In this document: one piece after another, positions 1 to 8,926 of the stretch
Layout: every line of letters starts with the position of its first letter
Position numbering within the stretch: the stretch's first letter is position 1
From: CAZWCX01 sp964632945
GTDB lineage: Bacteria; Planctomycetota; MHYJ01; WSZJ01; CAZWCX01
Reading direction: 5' to 3'
Assembly: GCA_964632945.1 (NCBI GenBank)
Contig: CAZWCX010000068.1
Coordinates: forward strand, 1-39,004
DNA: 39,004 bases
Program-made: the position numbers and the translations under genes
Notes under the pieces: generated by a model
Told to the model about the DNA's origin: nothing
The model's database searches: none
Seen by the model: the letters and a program-made list of their open reading frames with translations, nothing else

Positions 1-7
1 GACGGAG

Positions 8-50
8 CCGGATTGTTCGCGAACAGAGAAGCTGTTCGCGAATAATCCGG
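8..50 (-). terminator. Hairpin abutting the ftcD stop codon
   Basis: An inverted repeat with 19-base arms (8-26 and 32-50) pairs at 18 of 19 positions around a 5-base loop; the one exception can form a G-U pair. Each arm contains the palindrome TTCGCGAA. It begins one base after the ftcD stop codon on the minus strand, the place expected for a transcription terminator or mRNA-end stabiliser. No T-run follows, so classic intrinsic termination is not certain. It could also serve a gene beyond the left edge on the plus strand. Confidence 0.55.
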
Positions 51-51
51 G

Positions 52-966
52 CTAGGCGTTCCCGAGCAGGTCCGCGATCCGGTTCTCGATCAACTGCGTG
101 CCGTCGAAGCTGCGCAGCAGCAATTGCTCCGGGGAGATTCCCTCCAGGGCATCCCGCGGCATCAGCCCGATGAGTTCGCTCTCGACCACCTCGGCCCCGC
201 CTTCCGCCGCCAGCGCGCTGATTCGTTCGAACACGGTGCGGATCGAAGTGACCTTGTAGTTGGTCAGGTTCATCGAAACCTGGCTCAACCGGCGCTGCGG
301 AATCTCGAGACCGATGGCCTTGACGCAGGGCATGCCGCCACTGGACTCGCGAATGGCCTTTGCGATCCGTTTGGACAGTTTGGGATCGGGCTGCGAGAGG
401 TAGACGTTGAATGCGATGAGCGGCATCCGCGCTCCGACGCAGGTCGCGCCGGCCGTCCGGTTCATCTCCTGCGGACCGAAGTCGGGCTCCCGCTCCGGCA
501 GTCGGCCCATTTCCGCTACGAGCGCTTCGTACTCCCCCTTGCGGCACTGGGACAGATCGCGGCGCTCCGGCCGGGTGGCGGCTTCACCGTAGAGGTAGAC
601 GGGGATCTGCAGCTCCTTACCCAACCGTTCGCCCAGGCGGCGCGCCAGCGCCACGCAGTCGGCCATGGTGGCGCCGGCCAGCGGCACGAATGGGACCACG
701 TCGGTCGCGCCGACCCGCGGGTGTCCCCCTTTGTGACGGGACATGTCGATGCGCGCCGCCGCGGTCTGCGCCCCCCGAAAGGCGGCCTCCACCGCGGCGT
801 CAGGCGTGCCCACGAACGTGACCACCGCGCGGTTGTGGTCCATGTCCATGCTCTCGTCGAGTACCTTCACCCCCGGCACGGAGGCGATCGACTCGACGAT
901 CTTGTTGACCGTTTCCGGTTCGCGTCCCTCGCTGAAATTCGGGACGCATTCCACGATGGCCGCCAC
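52..966 (-). CDS. ftcD: Glutamate formimidoyltransferase (single-domain)
   Basis: This 304-residue protein matches the formiminotransferase part of FTCD. It transfers the formimino group of N-formimino-L-glutamate to tetrahydrofolate, the last step of one histidine breakdown route, and releases glutamate. The N-terminus has the family block VECVPNFSEGR. The segment KGGHPRVGATD places a histidine at residue 82, the position of the catalytic histidine in mammalian FTCD (family knowledge). The cyclodeaminase domain of bifunctional FTCD is absent, as in many bacteria. The start is GTG at 964-966; an AGGAG site overlaps the stop codon of the gene upstream, 9 bases away, so the pair is probably translationally coupled. 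No hut gene is in the window. Confidence 0.93.
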   Translation of the reverse strand: MAAIVECVPNFSEGREPETVNKIVESIASVPGVKVLDESMDMDHNRAVVTFVGTPDAAVEAAFRGAQTAAARIDMSRHKGGHPRVGATDVVPFVPLAGATMADCVALARRLGERLGKELQIPVYLYGEAATRPERRDLSQCRKGEYEALVAEMGRLPEREPDFGPQEMNRTAGATCVGARMPLIAFNVYLSQPDPKLSKRIAKAIRESSGGMPCVKAIGLEIPQRRLSQVSMNLTNYKVTSIRTVFERISALAAEGGAEVVESELIGLMPRDALEGISPEQLLLRSFDGTQLIENRIADLLGNA

Positions 967-975
967 GGGCGTCTC

Positions 976-1410
976 CTACTTCCACTCGAACCAGGTAATG
1001 CGGTCGTCCTCCGGCTTGACGCCCAGGCGCAGGCCGTAGCGGGCCTGCGCCGCGCCGGGATCATGGAATCGCAGGGTCCCCGAGAGTACCCAGCCATGGT
1101 CCGGGGTGCGCTCGAGGCGCCGATGGGCCGAAAACTCCGGTTCCCGGGTCAGGAAGGGGTGCTTCGACCATTGGGACCGGAACGGCTCGAGCGGGACCTG
1201 CCGGCGAAACTCCTCGGACATCAGGCCGTGTGCGCGTTCCCAGTCGCCCTTGACCATCGATTCCAGGTGCTTGTTGATCAAGGGGTTGAGCTTGCCGGTG
1301 ACCTCTCCCACCCACCATGCGGCGACGAAGCCGGCCCCTACGGAAAGGGCCAGCAAGGTCAGACAACCGGTGGTCGCCCAACGGGACGATGGGGGGGCCG
1401 GATCGCTCAC
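976..1410 (-). CDS. Small membrane-anchored protein with an NTF2-like domain
   Basis: I do not recognise a named family. The 144-residue product has one transmembrane helix near residues 10-35 (TGCLTLLALSVGAGFVAAWW). A soluble domain of about 100 residues follows; its opening pattern, a helix around KHLESMVKGDWERAHGLMSEEFR, recalls NTF2/SnoaL-like and DUF4864-like domains that sit outside the membrane. I chose the GTG at 1408-1410 because a GAGGG site lies about 8 bases upstream and the longer frame adds only an arginine-rich stretch. It is the first gene of a two-gene unit with ftcD, but nothing in the sequence links it to folate or histidine chemistry. Confidence 0.7.
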   Translation of the reverse strand: MSDPAPPSSRWATTGCLTLLALSVGAGFVAAWWVGEVTGKLNPLINKHLESMVKGDWERAHGLMSEEFRRQVPLEPFRSQWSKHPFLTREPEFSAHRRLERTPDHGWVLSGTLRFHDPGAAQARYGLRLGVKPEDDRITWFEWK

Positions 1411-1441
1411 GTCGCGCGCCCTCGCTGATCGGTTCGGGCGA

Positions 1442-1470
1442 ACAATAGCAGGGGTTCTCCGGGCAGGCAA
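1442..1470 (-). promoter_or_regulatory. Candidate sigma-70 promoter for the 1410-52 operon
   Basis: On the minus strand TTGCCT (1465-1470) and TATTGT (1442-1447) are separated by 17 bases, each matching four of six consensus positions. The site lies about 35 bases upstream of the GTG at 1410. Confidence 0.4.
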
Positions 1471-1635
1471 GGAGAAACGCGGGCGGAGAGCCTGCACGAT
1501 TGCGTTTGACGCGCCGATAAAGGAAGATGGGAGAATCCCCCCGGCGCCCGGCGGCGGCGGGTCGGGAATTCACGCGATCCGGTCGGGCGATGGGGGCGGA
1601 TGCGGAATTCAGCGAACCGGCAGAAGGATTCCGGC

Positions 1636-4275
1636 ATGGGCGGGCGGGTCCGCCGTCCCCGGCGGTACTCCGCCGGGGGCGCGGTCCTGCGCCTCGCCCT
1701 GGTTCTGCTCCTGCTCAACTCCCCGCCTGCCCGCCCCGAGTCCTTTCACGAGCCCTTCGAGGCGGACGTCGACCAGAACCACGTGCCCGACTTCTGGACC
1801 CGGGTGATCGCCCCGGGGTATCCGCGTTACAACGAAGTCGATTTTCCCCACCGCCCGGTCTGCTACGACGGGACCTCTTCGGTCCGGGTCGTCATGCGCG
1901 GGGGATCCGCCATGCTGCGATGCCAGCGGCTCCTGGCCGTGGATCCCGCGCTGCGGTACGAGCTCTCGGGTCGGATCCGGACGGTCGGTCTCGATCGCGA
2001 CACGGCATACCTGGCGGTCGAATGGCTGGACCGGGCCGGGGTCGTCCTGCGCACCGATCGGACCGAGGGCGTGGGCGGGAGCAGCGACTGGTCCCGGGTG
2101 GAACTCCGCTTCGACGACCTGGAACCGGAGGCGCGATTCGCCCGACTGGTGTGCGGCGTAGAGGGGGACGACCTCGCGGGCGAAGTCTGGTTCGACGCCA
2201 TCCACTGGCTCGAGAAGATCGCGCTGGAGGCGGTCGCTCCCGGTCACCCGGGGAATGTCTTCCTCGAAGGCGAGGATGTCCGCATCCTCCTGCGCGCCCC
2301 GACCCTGTTGCGTGGGGCCTACCAGGTGCACGCGCGCATCGCGCGGTTCGACGGGACCGAATTGCCCGCGCCGCCGCCGATGCCGGTCGAAGTCGGCAAG
2401 GATGCGTATTTCGAGGCGCTGTTCGTGCCGCCCGTGCGCGAGACCGGCTATCTCGACCTCTGGATCGAGGTGCGACAGGGCGAGGTCGTGCGCGCGGCCC
2501 GCCGGGTGCCGGTCGGCATCGTGCCGCGCCTGCGCAAGGCCTCGAACGGAATCGGCGAATACGGCGTCGTCCTCGATCCGTTCCAGCGCAACCTCGACCC
2601 GCTCCTGGAGCATCTGGCGGGCATGCGCCTCGGTCGGGCCAAGGTGATCCTGGCCGACCGTCGGGATCCGCCGACGCCGCAGCCGATCGGCGCCCCCGAC
2701 CCCGTCGAGCGCGCCATCTGGGCCCTCCGTCGGATGGGGATCGACCCGATCGGCATCCTGCCGTCCCCGCCGCGCATCCCCCAGCTCGACGCGGCCTCCG
2801 GTGGACACAAGCTCAAGGGGCTGGCCCCCTACTTCTCCCTCCCTCCGCGCATGTGGGAGTCCGACCTGGTGGAGCGGATGCGGCGCTATCGGGCCCACGT
2901 CTCGCGTTGGCAACTCGGGGACGACGCCGACTTCACCCTGCAGGAGGAGTCCGAGCGCGACCAGATCCTCGAACGGGTGGAAAACATCATCGGCCAGGTG
3001 ACCCGATACGCGAATCTCGGATTGACGGTGGACCCCACGGCACCGGCGAGCATGGAAACCGCGGACAACGCCCGGCTCCACTTCGTCTCCCTGGTGCTGC
3101 CGCGGACCCTGACCCCGTCGCGTGTGGAGGAGGCGTTGGGGCCGGTCCTGGCAGGCACGCATCCGCGGCCGGTCACCTACACGATCCCGGAGTACTATCA
3201 GAAGGACGGGTACGAGGGGGTTCGCCAGCAGATCCGTTCGCTGGTGCAGGCGGCCCTCTACGCGCGGCGGGCCGGGGCCCGCGACTACCTGTTTCAGCCG
3301 CTCGCCGGGGTCCAGTCCGGTCTCTTCGACATGGGCGCCGATCCGACGCCGGTCTACTTCGCGGTTCGCACCCTCAATCTCCTGCTGAGCGGCACCGGGG
3401 TCGACCCGCGCACCCTGGTCCAGGATCCCGCGATCGAGAGCCCGGTGTTCGAGCGCGGCGGGGAGCGGGTCGTGGCCGTCTGGCGCCGGGATGGGTTCGC
3501 CGATCTCGACCTGGACCTGGCCTTGGGCAAGGACGCCCGCGTCCTGGACCCGACCGGGCGCGTCCTCGAGGCCCCGGGGACCCCGTTGGCCCGCCGGGTG
3601 CGGGTCACGGACACCCCGGTGTTCCTCGTCGATCTCGACCCCGGATTGACCGCCACGCAGCTCTCCATCGGGTTCGAGGGGGGGCGGGTTCGCCTGCAGT
3701 CGGGACGCCAGCGGGAAACCCTGCGCCTGACCAACGGATTCGGCGAACCGTTGCGCAACGTGGAAATGCGCGTCCGCCTGCCCGACGAGATGCGCGGTTG
3801 GCGCTTGGAACTGCTCGAACGACGCCTGCGCCGGCTCGCACCCGGGGAAACCTGGGCGGTGCCGGTCGACATCGACCTCCCCGAGAGCGAAGGCGGCGAC
3901 CTGCACCACGTGACGGTGGAGACGCGTTTCGAAACGGACCTGGGCGACTACGTCTTCGCCGTGCGGCGACGGATCGTGCTGGCCAGCGACCTGCAACTGA
4001 CCATGGAAGGAAAGCCGGATCCGTCCACGGGTTTCACCATGGTCGGGGTGGCGGTCCGCAACGTGACCGATCGGCCCATGGACCTCAAGTGCTACTTCTT
4101 CGCGGAAGGGCGCCCCGTGGTGCCGCGACTGCTGCCCCGGCTCCTCCCCGGCACGCAGGAGACCCTCCGCTTCACGGTCTCGGGTGACGCGGCCGCCGCC
4201 GGCAAGCGGGTGCGGGTTCACGTGGAGGAGATTCGGGGCGCGTCGTTCGCGAATCGGAGCCTCGTCCTGGAATAG
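1636..4275 (+). CDS. Large exported protein with a barrel-like middle and beta-sandwich ends
   Basis: The 879-residue product starts with an arginine-rich segment and a hydrophobic stretch (ALVLLLL) typical of a Sec signal peptide, ending near residue 33. Residues about 36-190 look like a carbohydrate-binding jelly-roll: a bounded beta region with an asymmetric DGTSSVRV segment and FDDLEPEARFARL. A middle part, roughly residues 310-610, alternates helices and strands as in a TIM-barrel glycosidase. At the acid/base position of clan GH-A, where WxxGNE is expected, it reads WQLGDDAD, so activity is doubtful. The last 250 residues look like stacked Ig-like or NEW3-type beta domains. ATG 1636 was chosen for the AAGGA site seven bases upstream; an in-frame ATG at 1600 is the alternative. 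The next gene starts 36 bases downstream, so the two are probably cotranscribed. Function unknown. Confidence 0.75.
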   Translation: MGGRVRRPRRYSAGGAVLRLALVLLLLNSPPARPESFHEPFEADVDQNHVPDFWTRVIAPGYPRYNEVDFPHRPVCYDGTSSVRVVMRGGSAMLRCQRLLAVDPALRYELSGRIRTVGLDRDTAYLAVEWLDRAGVVLRTDRTEGVGGSSDWSRVELRFDDLEPEARFARLVCGVEGDDLAGEVWFDAIHWLEKIALEAVAPGHPGNVFLEGEDVRILLRAPTLLRGAYQVHARIARFDGTELPAPPPMPVEVGKDAYFEALFVPPVRETGYLDLWIEVRQGEVVRAARRVPVGIVPRLRKASNGIGEYGVVLDPFQRNLDPLLEHLAGMRLGRAKVILADRRDPPTPQPIGAPDPVERAIWALRRMGIDPIGILPSPPRIPQLDAASGGHKLKGLAPYFSLPPRMWESDLVERMRRYRAHVSRWQLGDDADFTLQEESERDQILERVENIIGQVTRYANLGLTVDPTAPASMETADNARLHFVSLVLPRTLTPSRVEEALGPVLAGTHPRPVTYTIPEYYQKDGYEGVRQQIRSLVQAALYARRAGARDYLFQPLAGVQSGLFDMGADPTPVYFAVRTLNLLLSGTGVDPRTLVQDPAIESPVFERGGERVVAVWRRDGFADLDLDLALGKDARVLDPTGRVLEAPGTPLARRVRVTDTPVFLVDLDPGLTATQLSIGFEGGRVRLQSGRQRETLRLTNGFGEPLRNVEMRVRLPDEMRGWRLELLERRLRRLAPGETWAVPVDIDLPESEGGDLHHVTVETRFETDLGDYVFAVRRRIVLASDLQLTMEGKPDPSTGFTMVGVAVRNVTDRPMDLKCYFFAEGRPVVPRLLPRLLPGTQETLRFTVSGDAAAAGKRVRVHVEEIRGASFANRSLVLE

Positions 4276-4311
4276 GCGCGGGGAAACCGGTCGCCGCCGA
4301 CGGGAGTACGC

Positions 4312-5736
4312 ATGGCTACGGTGATGGTCATCGACGACGAGGAAGGCGTGTGCTACGCCGTCCAGCGCATGCTGCGCGGCCTCGGGCACGAGGCGGTGGC
4401 CGCGTCCACCGCCGAGCGCGGCCTCGAGCTGATGACGGCCGTCCGCCCGGAACTCGTCATCCTCGACGTCCGCCTTCCCGGCATGGACGGCCTCGAGGCG
4501 CTTCGCCGCATTCGCGCCGAGCGCCCCGAATTGCCGGTCGTCGTGATGACCGCGCACGGGAACATGGAGACCGCCATCGAGGCGATGAAACTCGGCGCGC
4601 ACGAGTACCTGACCAAGCCCGTCGATCTGGACACCGCCGAGCGCACGGTCACCCGGCTCCTGTCGGCGCGCCGCGGCAGTCCGGTCGTTCGCGAATTGCG
4701 CGAGACCGTGGCCCACCGCTTCCCCCTCGGCACCCGGGTCGGCCGCTCCGCCCGCCAGCCGGAGGTGGTCAAGCGCATCGGCGCCGTGTGCGCCCAGGAC
4801 GTCAACGTGCTCATCCGCGGGGAAAGCGGCACCGGCAAGGAACTCGTCGCGCGCGCGATCCACGACAACAGCCTGCGCGCCCAGGGACCCTTCGAACCGA
4901 TCAACTGCGCGTCGATCCCGCACTCCCTCCTGGAGAGCGAACTCTACGGCCACGAACGCGGATCCTTCACCGGGGCGGTGCGGCAGAAGCGCGGCAAATT
5001 CGAGCAGGCCGACGGCGGCACCCTCTTCCTCGACGAGGTCGGCGATCTTCCTCCCGAAAGCCAGGTCAAACTCCTGCGCGTCCTCGAGGAACGGAAGATC
5101 GAGCGGGTGGGCGGACTCGAACGCATTCCGGTCCACGTGCGCGTCATCAGCGCCACCAACCGGGACCTCGAGGAGATGACCCGCCAGGCGGAGTTTCGCG
5201 AGGATCTCTACTACCGGCTCAAGGTCGTCACCATCGAGCTCCCCCCGCTGCGCCAGCGGAAGGAGGATCTCCCGCTGCTGGTCGCCCACTTCCTGGAAGC
5301 CCGCAAGTCGCCCTGCGAAGTGGACGAGGAGGTCCTGCGGCTCCTGGCCGCCTACTCCTGGCCCGGCAATGTACGCGAGCTGAAACATGCCATCGAGCAT
5401 GCCGTCGTGATCGCGCGCGGAAACGTCATCCTGCCGGATCACCTGCCCCCTCACCTGCTGGACAAGGCGGCCCTGGCCGGGGGCACCGACCGGTTGGACC
5501 GGGACGTGGATGAGCTCGTGGCCCGCTGGCTCGCCTCCGACCGCTGCCTGGACGGCTCCATCCACGAACGACTGGAGCAGGATTGGGAACGCGCGCTCCT
5601 CCGGCGGGTCCTGCAGGAAACCTCCGGGAACCTGCTGCGCGCGGCCCGACGGCTCGGCATCAATCGGGCGACCCTGCGCAACAAGCTCAAGGCCTATCGC
5701 TTGTACGACGCCGGCGGGGATCGGGATGCGGATTGA
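4312..5736 (+). CDS. NtrC-family sigma-54 response regulator
   Basis: A 474-residue activator with the usual three parts. The receiver domain (1-120) has acidic residues D8 and D9, phospho-acceptor D52, switch T80 and K102. The AAA+ domain has Walker A GESGTGKE at 170-177, Walker B GGTLFLDE at 235-242, and the sigma-54 contact loop at 217-222. The C-terminus (about 425-465) is a Fis-type helix-turn-helix that should bind enhancer DNA. The contact loop reads GSFTGA instead of the canonical GAFTGA. No histidine kinase gene adjoins it; the next gene is a Ser/Thr kinase. The start is supported by a GGGAG site. Its target promoters cannot be told from this window, and I found no clear -24/-12 site here. 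Confidence 0.95.
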   Translation: MATVMVIDDEEGVCYAVQRMLRGLGHEAVAASTAERGLELMTAVRPELVILDVRLPGMDGLEALRRIRAERPELPVVVMTAHGNMETAIEAMKLGAHEYLTKPVDLDTAERTVTRLLSARRGSPVVRELRETVAHRFPLGTRVGRSARQPEVVKRIGAVCAQDVNVLIRGESGTGKELVARAIHDNSLRAQGPFEPINCASIPHSLLESELYGHERGSFTGAVRQKRGKFEQADGGTLFLDEVGDLPPESQVKLLRVLEERKIERVGGLERIPVHVRVISATNRDLEEMTRQAEFREDLYYRLKVVTIELPPLRQRKEDLPLLVAHFLEARKSPCEVDEEVLRLLAAYSWPGNVRELKHAIEHAVVIARGNVILPDHLPPHLLDKAALAGGTDRLDRDVDELVARWLASDRCLDGSIHERLEQDWERALLRRVLQETSGNLLRAARRLGINRATLRNKLKAYRLYDAGGDRDAD

Positions 5737-5817
5737 GTCCGGGCCCCGGTGCGGACGTGGTTTGCGCCGAGTAATGTTCCTGATACTCTCTCAGGGATTC
5801 GGGTTACGTCACGCGGC

Positions 5818-5846
5818 TTGACGCGAATGATGTTGCACGGTAGGCT
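5818..5846 (+). promoter_or_regulatory. Candidate promoter for the kinase-HDOD gene
   Basis: TTGACG (5818-5823) and TAGGCT (5841-5846) lie 17 bases apart. The -35 is good (5 of 6), the -10 poor (3 of 6). A short palindrome, GGTAG-G-CTACC at 5839-5849, covers the -10 and could be an operator. It sits in the 180-base gap before 5918. Confidence 0.35.
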
Positions 5847-5917
5847 ACCCGTATCGCAGGCAGGATGAGCGGCGTGGCTCTGGGCGCACGGTGGACGCTG
5901 TTGGCGCGGGCCCCGAA

Positions 5918-7792
5918 ATGAACCAGGAGCTGCTCCAGGCCGGGCAGACCTTTGGACCCTACGAAGTGCTGCGCAAGCTCGGCGAAGGCAGCATGGGGAC
6001 CGTCTACCTCGGCCGTCATCGCGACCGGTGCGACGTCCATGCCATCAAGGTCATCCTTCCCCAACTGGCCGCGACCCCGTACATCGTCAAGCGCTTCCAG
6101 ATGGAGGCGCAGATCGCATCCCGCCTGGCGCATCCCAACATCATTCACGTGCTCGGTTCCGGCGTCGAGCGTGGGCTGCCGTACCTCGCCATGCCCTACG
6201 TGGAGGGGGACACGCTCGATCGCGTGTACCGGCGCGGCGGGCTGACCCTGCACCAGGGGGTGCGCTATACATACATGATCGCCAATGCGCTCCATCACAC
6301 GCACCGCTCCCAAATCATCCACCGCGACGTCAAGCCCGGGAACATCATGGTCGACCCTCGTCGCGTGGCGCGATTGATGGACTTCGGCCTGGTCTGGGAC
6401 CTCACGCGCGGGCGCGAGGGGCAGGGGGATACCTCCTCCGAGGACGCCGATGCGCTGACGGTGGGCACGCCGCAGTACATGCCCCCCGAGCAGTGGAAGT
6501 GCAGCCACGTCGACGTACGTTCCGACCTCTTCGCTCTGGGGGTGACGCTGTTCCACGTGATCACCGGCGGTTATCCCTACATGGGGTACAGCATCGCGGA
6601 GGTCTGCAGCAAGATCCTGGCCGGACGACCGACGCCGGCCCTCGAGGTCGATCCGGGGCTGGACCCCGCACTGGCGGAGATTCTCGACCGTCCCGTGCAG
6701 TCGGACCCGCGGCTACGCTACCAGACCGGCGACGAGTTCGCGCGCGCGCTGGCGGATTGGTGGCGCGCCCATCCGCCTCCGCCCTGGGAGGGCCTGCCCG
6801 CCGAGATCGACGGCGCCGCCGTCCCGGTCCATCCCGAGGTCGGGGGCCAGCCCGCGCCGCCGCGCCCGCCCGTCCCGGCCGCGCCCGCTCCGGTGGCGGT
6901 GGGGGCGGCGCTGCCCGTCACGGAGGACGCGGTGATCTCCGGGGCGCAACGCGAGTCGTTGATCTCCCTGGTCAGCAAACTCGAGCAGATCCCGGCGCTC
7001 CCGCTCGTCTACCACGAAGTGCGGCGGCTCACCGCCGTGCGCACCACCGATGCGCGCACCGTCGTGGAGGCCCTGGAAAAGGACCCGGGGCTGTGCGGCA
7101 AGGTCCTGAAACTCGCCAACACGGCCATCTTCGGGTTCCGGGGCAAGATCACCAACCTGCACCTGGCCGTTTCCCTCCTCGGCAACGGCCACATCCTGGG
7201 AATGACCTCCGCCCTCGCGATCCTCAAGCACTTTCGCCGCTCCGGCGACGGCAAGTTCGACCCCAAGCAATTCTGGTGGCACAGCATCCTCACCGGCTGC
7301 TGCGTCGCGGAGTTGAACGGCTACTACAAGTACGAAATCCGCGACGATCTGTTCACCTTCGGCCTGCTGCACGACATCGGCAAGATCGCGGTGTACGAGA
7401 ATCTTCCCGACAAGTTCGACCGCATCATCTTCCTCTACCAGAAGGGTGTGCCCTACCGGCAGGCCGAGATCAAGATCCTCGGCGCCGACCACACCGTCGT
7501 CGGCGCTCTGGTGGCGCAGGGATGGAAACTGCCCGAAGACTATGTCGAGGTCATTCGCAGCCACCACGCCTGGGACGGGAACCTGAAAACCGCCACCGAC
7601 AAGCGCAAGTTTCTGGTCTTCCTCGGCAACATCATCGCGCACATGATCGAGGCCCGGCAGGCGCAGGGAAAGTACCCGACCATGAAGCCCCCTTTCCTCG
7701 AGAAGTTCCGCTTCACCCAGGTCTCCATCGAAGGCCTCGCGGACCGCGCCGCGGAGAAGGCGAAATCGCTGGAGGAGAATCTCTTCCACTGA
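5918..7792 (+). CDS. Ser/Thr protein kinase fused to an HDOD domain
   Basis: The 624-residue protein has a complete Hanks-type kinase domain at about 14-285: glycine loop GEGSMGTVY, ATP lysine K44, HRD at 135-137 with N142, DFG at 155-157, and a PPE in place of APE. A proline/alanine-rich linker (about 286-340) leads to an HDOD domain (about 345-590). HDOD domains usually lack HD catalytic residues, but here HDIGK (485-489) plus H455, H525 and HH549-550 look like a complete HD metal-ligand set. There is no transmembrane helix, so it is cytosolic. ATG 5918 was preferred because the conserved domain starts soon after; an in-frame GTG at 5891 is possible, and neither has a clear ribosome site. 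It follows a response regulator, which suggests phosphorylation-linked control. Confidence 0.9.
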   Translation: MNQELLQAGQTFGPYEVLRKLGEGSMGTVYLGRHRDRCDVHAIKVILPQLAATPYIVKRFQMEAQIASRLAHPNIIHVLGSGVERGLPYLAMPYVEGDTLDRVYRRGGLTLHQGVRYTYMIANALHHTHRSQIIHRDVKPGNIMVDPRRVARLMDFGLVWDLTRGREGQGDTSSEDADALTVGTPQYMPPEQWKCSHVDVRSDLFALGVTLFHVITGGYPYMGYSIAEVCSKILAGRPTPALEVDPGLDPALAEILDRPVQSDPRLRYQTGDEFARALADWWRAHPPPPWEGLPAEIDGAAVPVHPEVGGQPAPPRPPVPAAPAPVAVGAALPVTEDAVISGAQRESLISLVSKLEQIPALPLVYHEVRRLTAVRTTDARTVVEALEKDPGLCGKVLKLANTAIFGFRGKITNLHLAVSLLGNGHILGMTSALAILKHFRRSGDGKFDPKQFWWHSILTGCCVAELNGYYKYEIRDDLFTFGLLHDIGKIAVYENLPDKFDRIIFLYQKGVPYRQAEIKILGADHTVVGALVAQGWKLPEDYVEVIRSHHAWDGNLKTATDKRKFLVFLGNIIAHMIEARQAQGKYPTMKPPFLEKFRFTQVSIEGLADRAAEKAKSLEENLFH

Positions 7793-7889
7793 CCGCGACC
7801 AGCTCACGCAGGATTTGTTCGCGGCCGGGAAACCCGCCTGTTACACTCCCCGCGACGTTCCCAGCCTTCCCCGCGGAGATCTTCGTTCC

Positions 7890-8771
7890 ATGCCCGCGTC
7901 CGGCACGCTCTACATCGTCGCGACCCCGATCGGCAACCTCGAGGACATCACCTTCCGCGCCGCACGCATCCTGCGCGAGGCGCCGCATTTGTTCGCCGAG
8001 GGGAGTGAGACGGCTTTCAAACTGCTGGCCCGGCTCGAGATCCGCAAGTCGGTGGAAGTCTACACCGAATCCCGGCGCGAGGCCGGCGCAAAAAAAGTCC
8101 TGGCCTACCTGGCCCGCGGCGAGGACGTGGCCCTGATTTCCGAAGCCGGGACTCCGGGCATCAGCGATCCGGGAGCGGACCTCGTCGAACGCGTGCGCGC
8201 CGCCGGACACCCGATCGTCCCCATCCCCGGACCGAGCGCCCTCGCCGTCCTGCTGAGCGTCGCGGGGAAAGGGGCCGAACGGTTCCTCTTCGAGGGATAT
8301 CTCCCGCGCAAGCGGGGAGAACGGATTCGCGCCCTCGAAGCGCTCAAGGGTCTGGATCGTCCGATCGTCTGTTTCGAGGCTCCGCATCGGCTGGCCGAGA
8401 CGCTCCAGGATCTGGTCCAGGTGTTCGGCGGGGATCGACTCGCCTTCCTCGGGCGGGAACTCACCAAGCTCCATGAGGAGGTGCGTCGCGGGACGCTGGC
8501 CGAGCACAACGCCTGGGCGCAGGCCGCCCCGCCCCGCGGCGAATTCACGCTTCTCCTCCAGCCCGGGCGGGACGCCTCGCAGGCGATCGCCCCCGACGAG
8601 GCGGCCGTGCTGAAGCGCTTGACCGACCTGATGAAGGCAGGTCTCCCCCGCAGCAAGGCGGCGGCTCGCGTCGCCCGGGAAATGGGGGTGTCGCGGAAGT
8701 TCGTCTACTCTCTCGGGCTCGCGACCGACCAGGACGAATCCGTGGACAGGGACGAAAGCGAAGAGGAGTAG
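7890..8771 (+). CDS. rsmI: 16S rRNA (cytidine-1402 2'-O)-methyltransferase
   Basis: The 293-residue product belongs to the tetrapyrrole-methylase-fold family of RsmI, which 2'-O-methylates C1402 of 16S rRNA in the decoding centre using SAM. It opens with the family block GTLYIVATPIGNLEDITFRA and has SEAGTPGISDPG and PGPSALAVLLS, the SAM-binding signature regions. A C-terminal helix-turn-helix-like segment (LPRSKAAARVAREMG) matches the usual RsmI tail. ATG 7890 is preceded by GGAG; the longer frame to 7815 would add 25 residues that do not look like RsmI. A weak extended -10 (TG-T-TACACT, 7839-7847) lies just upstream. Confidence 0.95.
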   Translation: MPASGTLYIVATPIGNLEDITFRAARILREAPHLFAEGSETAFKLLARLEIRKSVEVYTESRREAGAKKVLAYLARGEDVALISEAGTPGISDPGADLVERVRAAGHPIVPIPGPSALAVLLSVAGKGAERFLFEGYLPRKRGERIRALEALKGLDRPIVCFEAPHRLAETLQDLVQVFGGDRLAFLGRELTKLHEEVRRGTLAEHNAWAQAAPPRGEFTLLLQPGRDASQAIAPDEAAVLKRLTDLMKAGLPRSKAAARVAREMGVSRKFVYSLGLATDQDESVDRDESEEE

Positions 8772-8832
8772 CGTCTGCGGACGCGAGGTCCCGAGCGCGG
8801 GCGGGTGGCCCATCCGGCGGGTTGGCGTCTGC

Positions 8833-8861
8833 TTGACACCTCCGCGACCTTCCGATAGATT
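8833..8861 (+). promoter_or_regulatory. Sigma-70 promoter for sucD
   Basis: TTGACA (8833-8838) is a perfect -35, followed after 17 bases by TAGATT (8856-8861). Transcription should start near 8868, giving a leader of about 58 bases before the sucD ATG. sucD is therefore expressed independently of rsmI. Confidence 0.75.
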
Positions 8862-8926
8862 CCCAGCACCGGGCGCCGGCCGTTCTGGCGCGTGGGCAAC
8901 TCCTTTCCGTCGGAGAAGATGCGCGC

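Noticed and set aside
1506..1536. TTGACG and GAGAAT as a promoter for the large exported protein.
   Set aside because: The spacer is 19 bases and the -10 is weak, so I did not call it.
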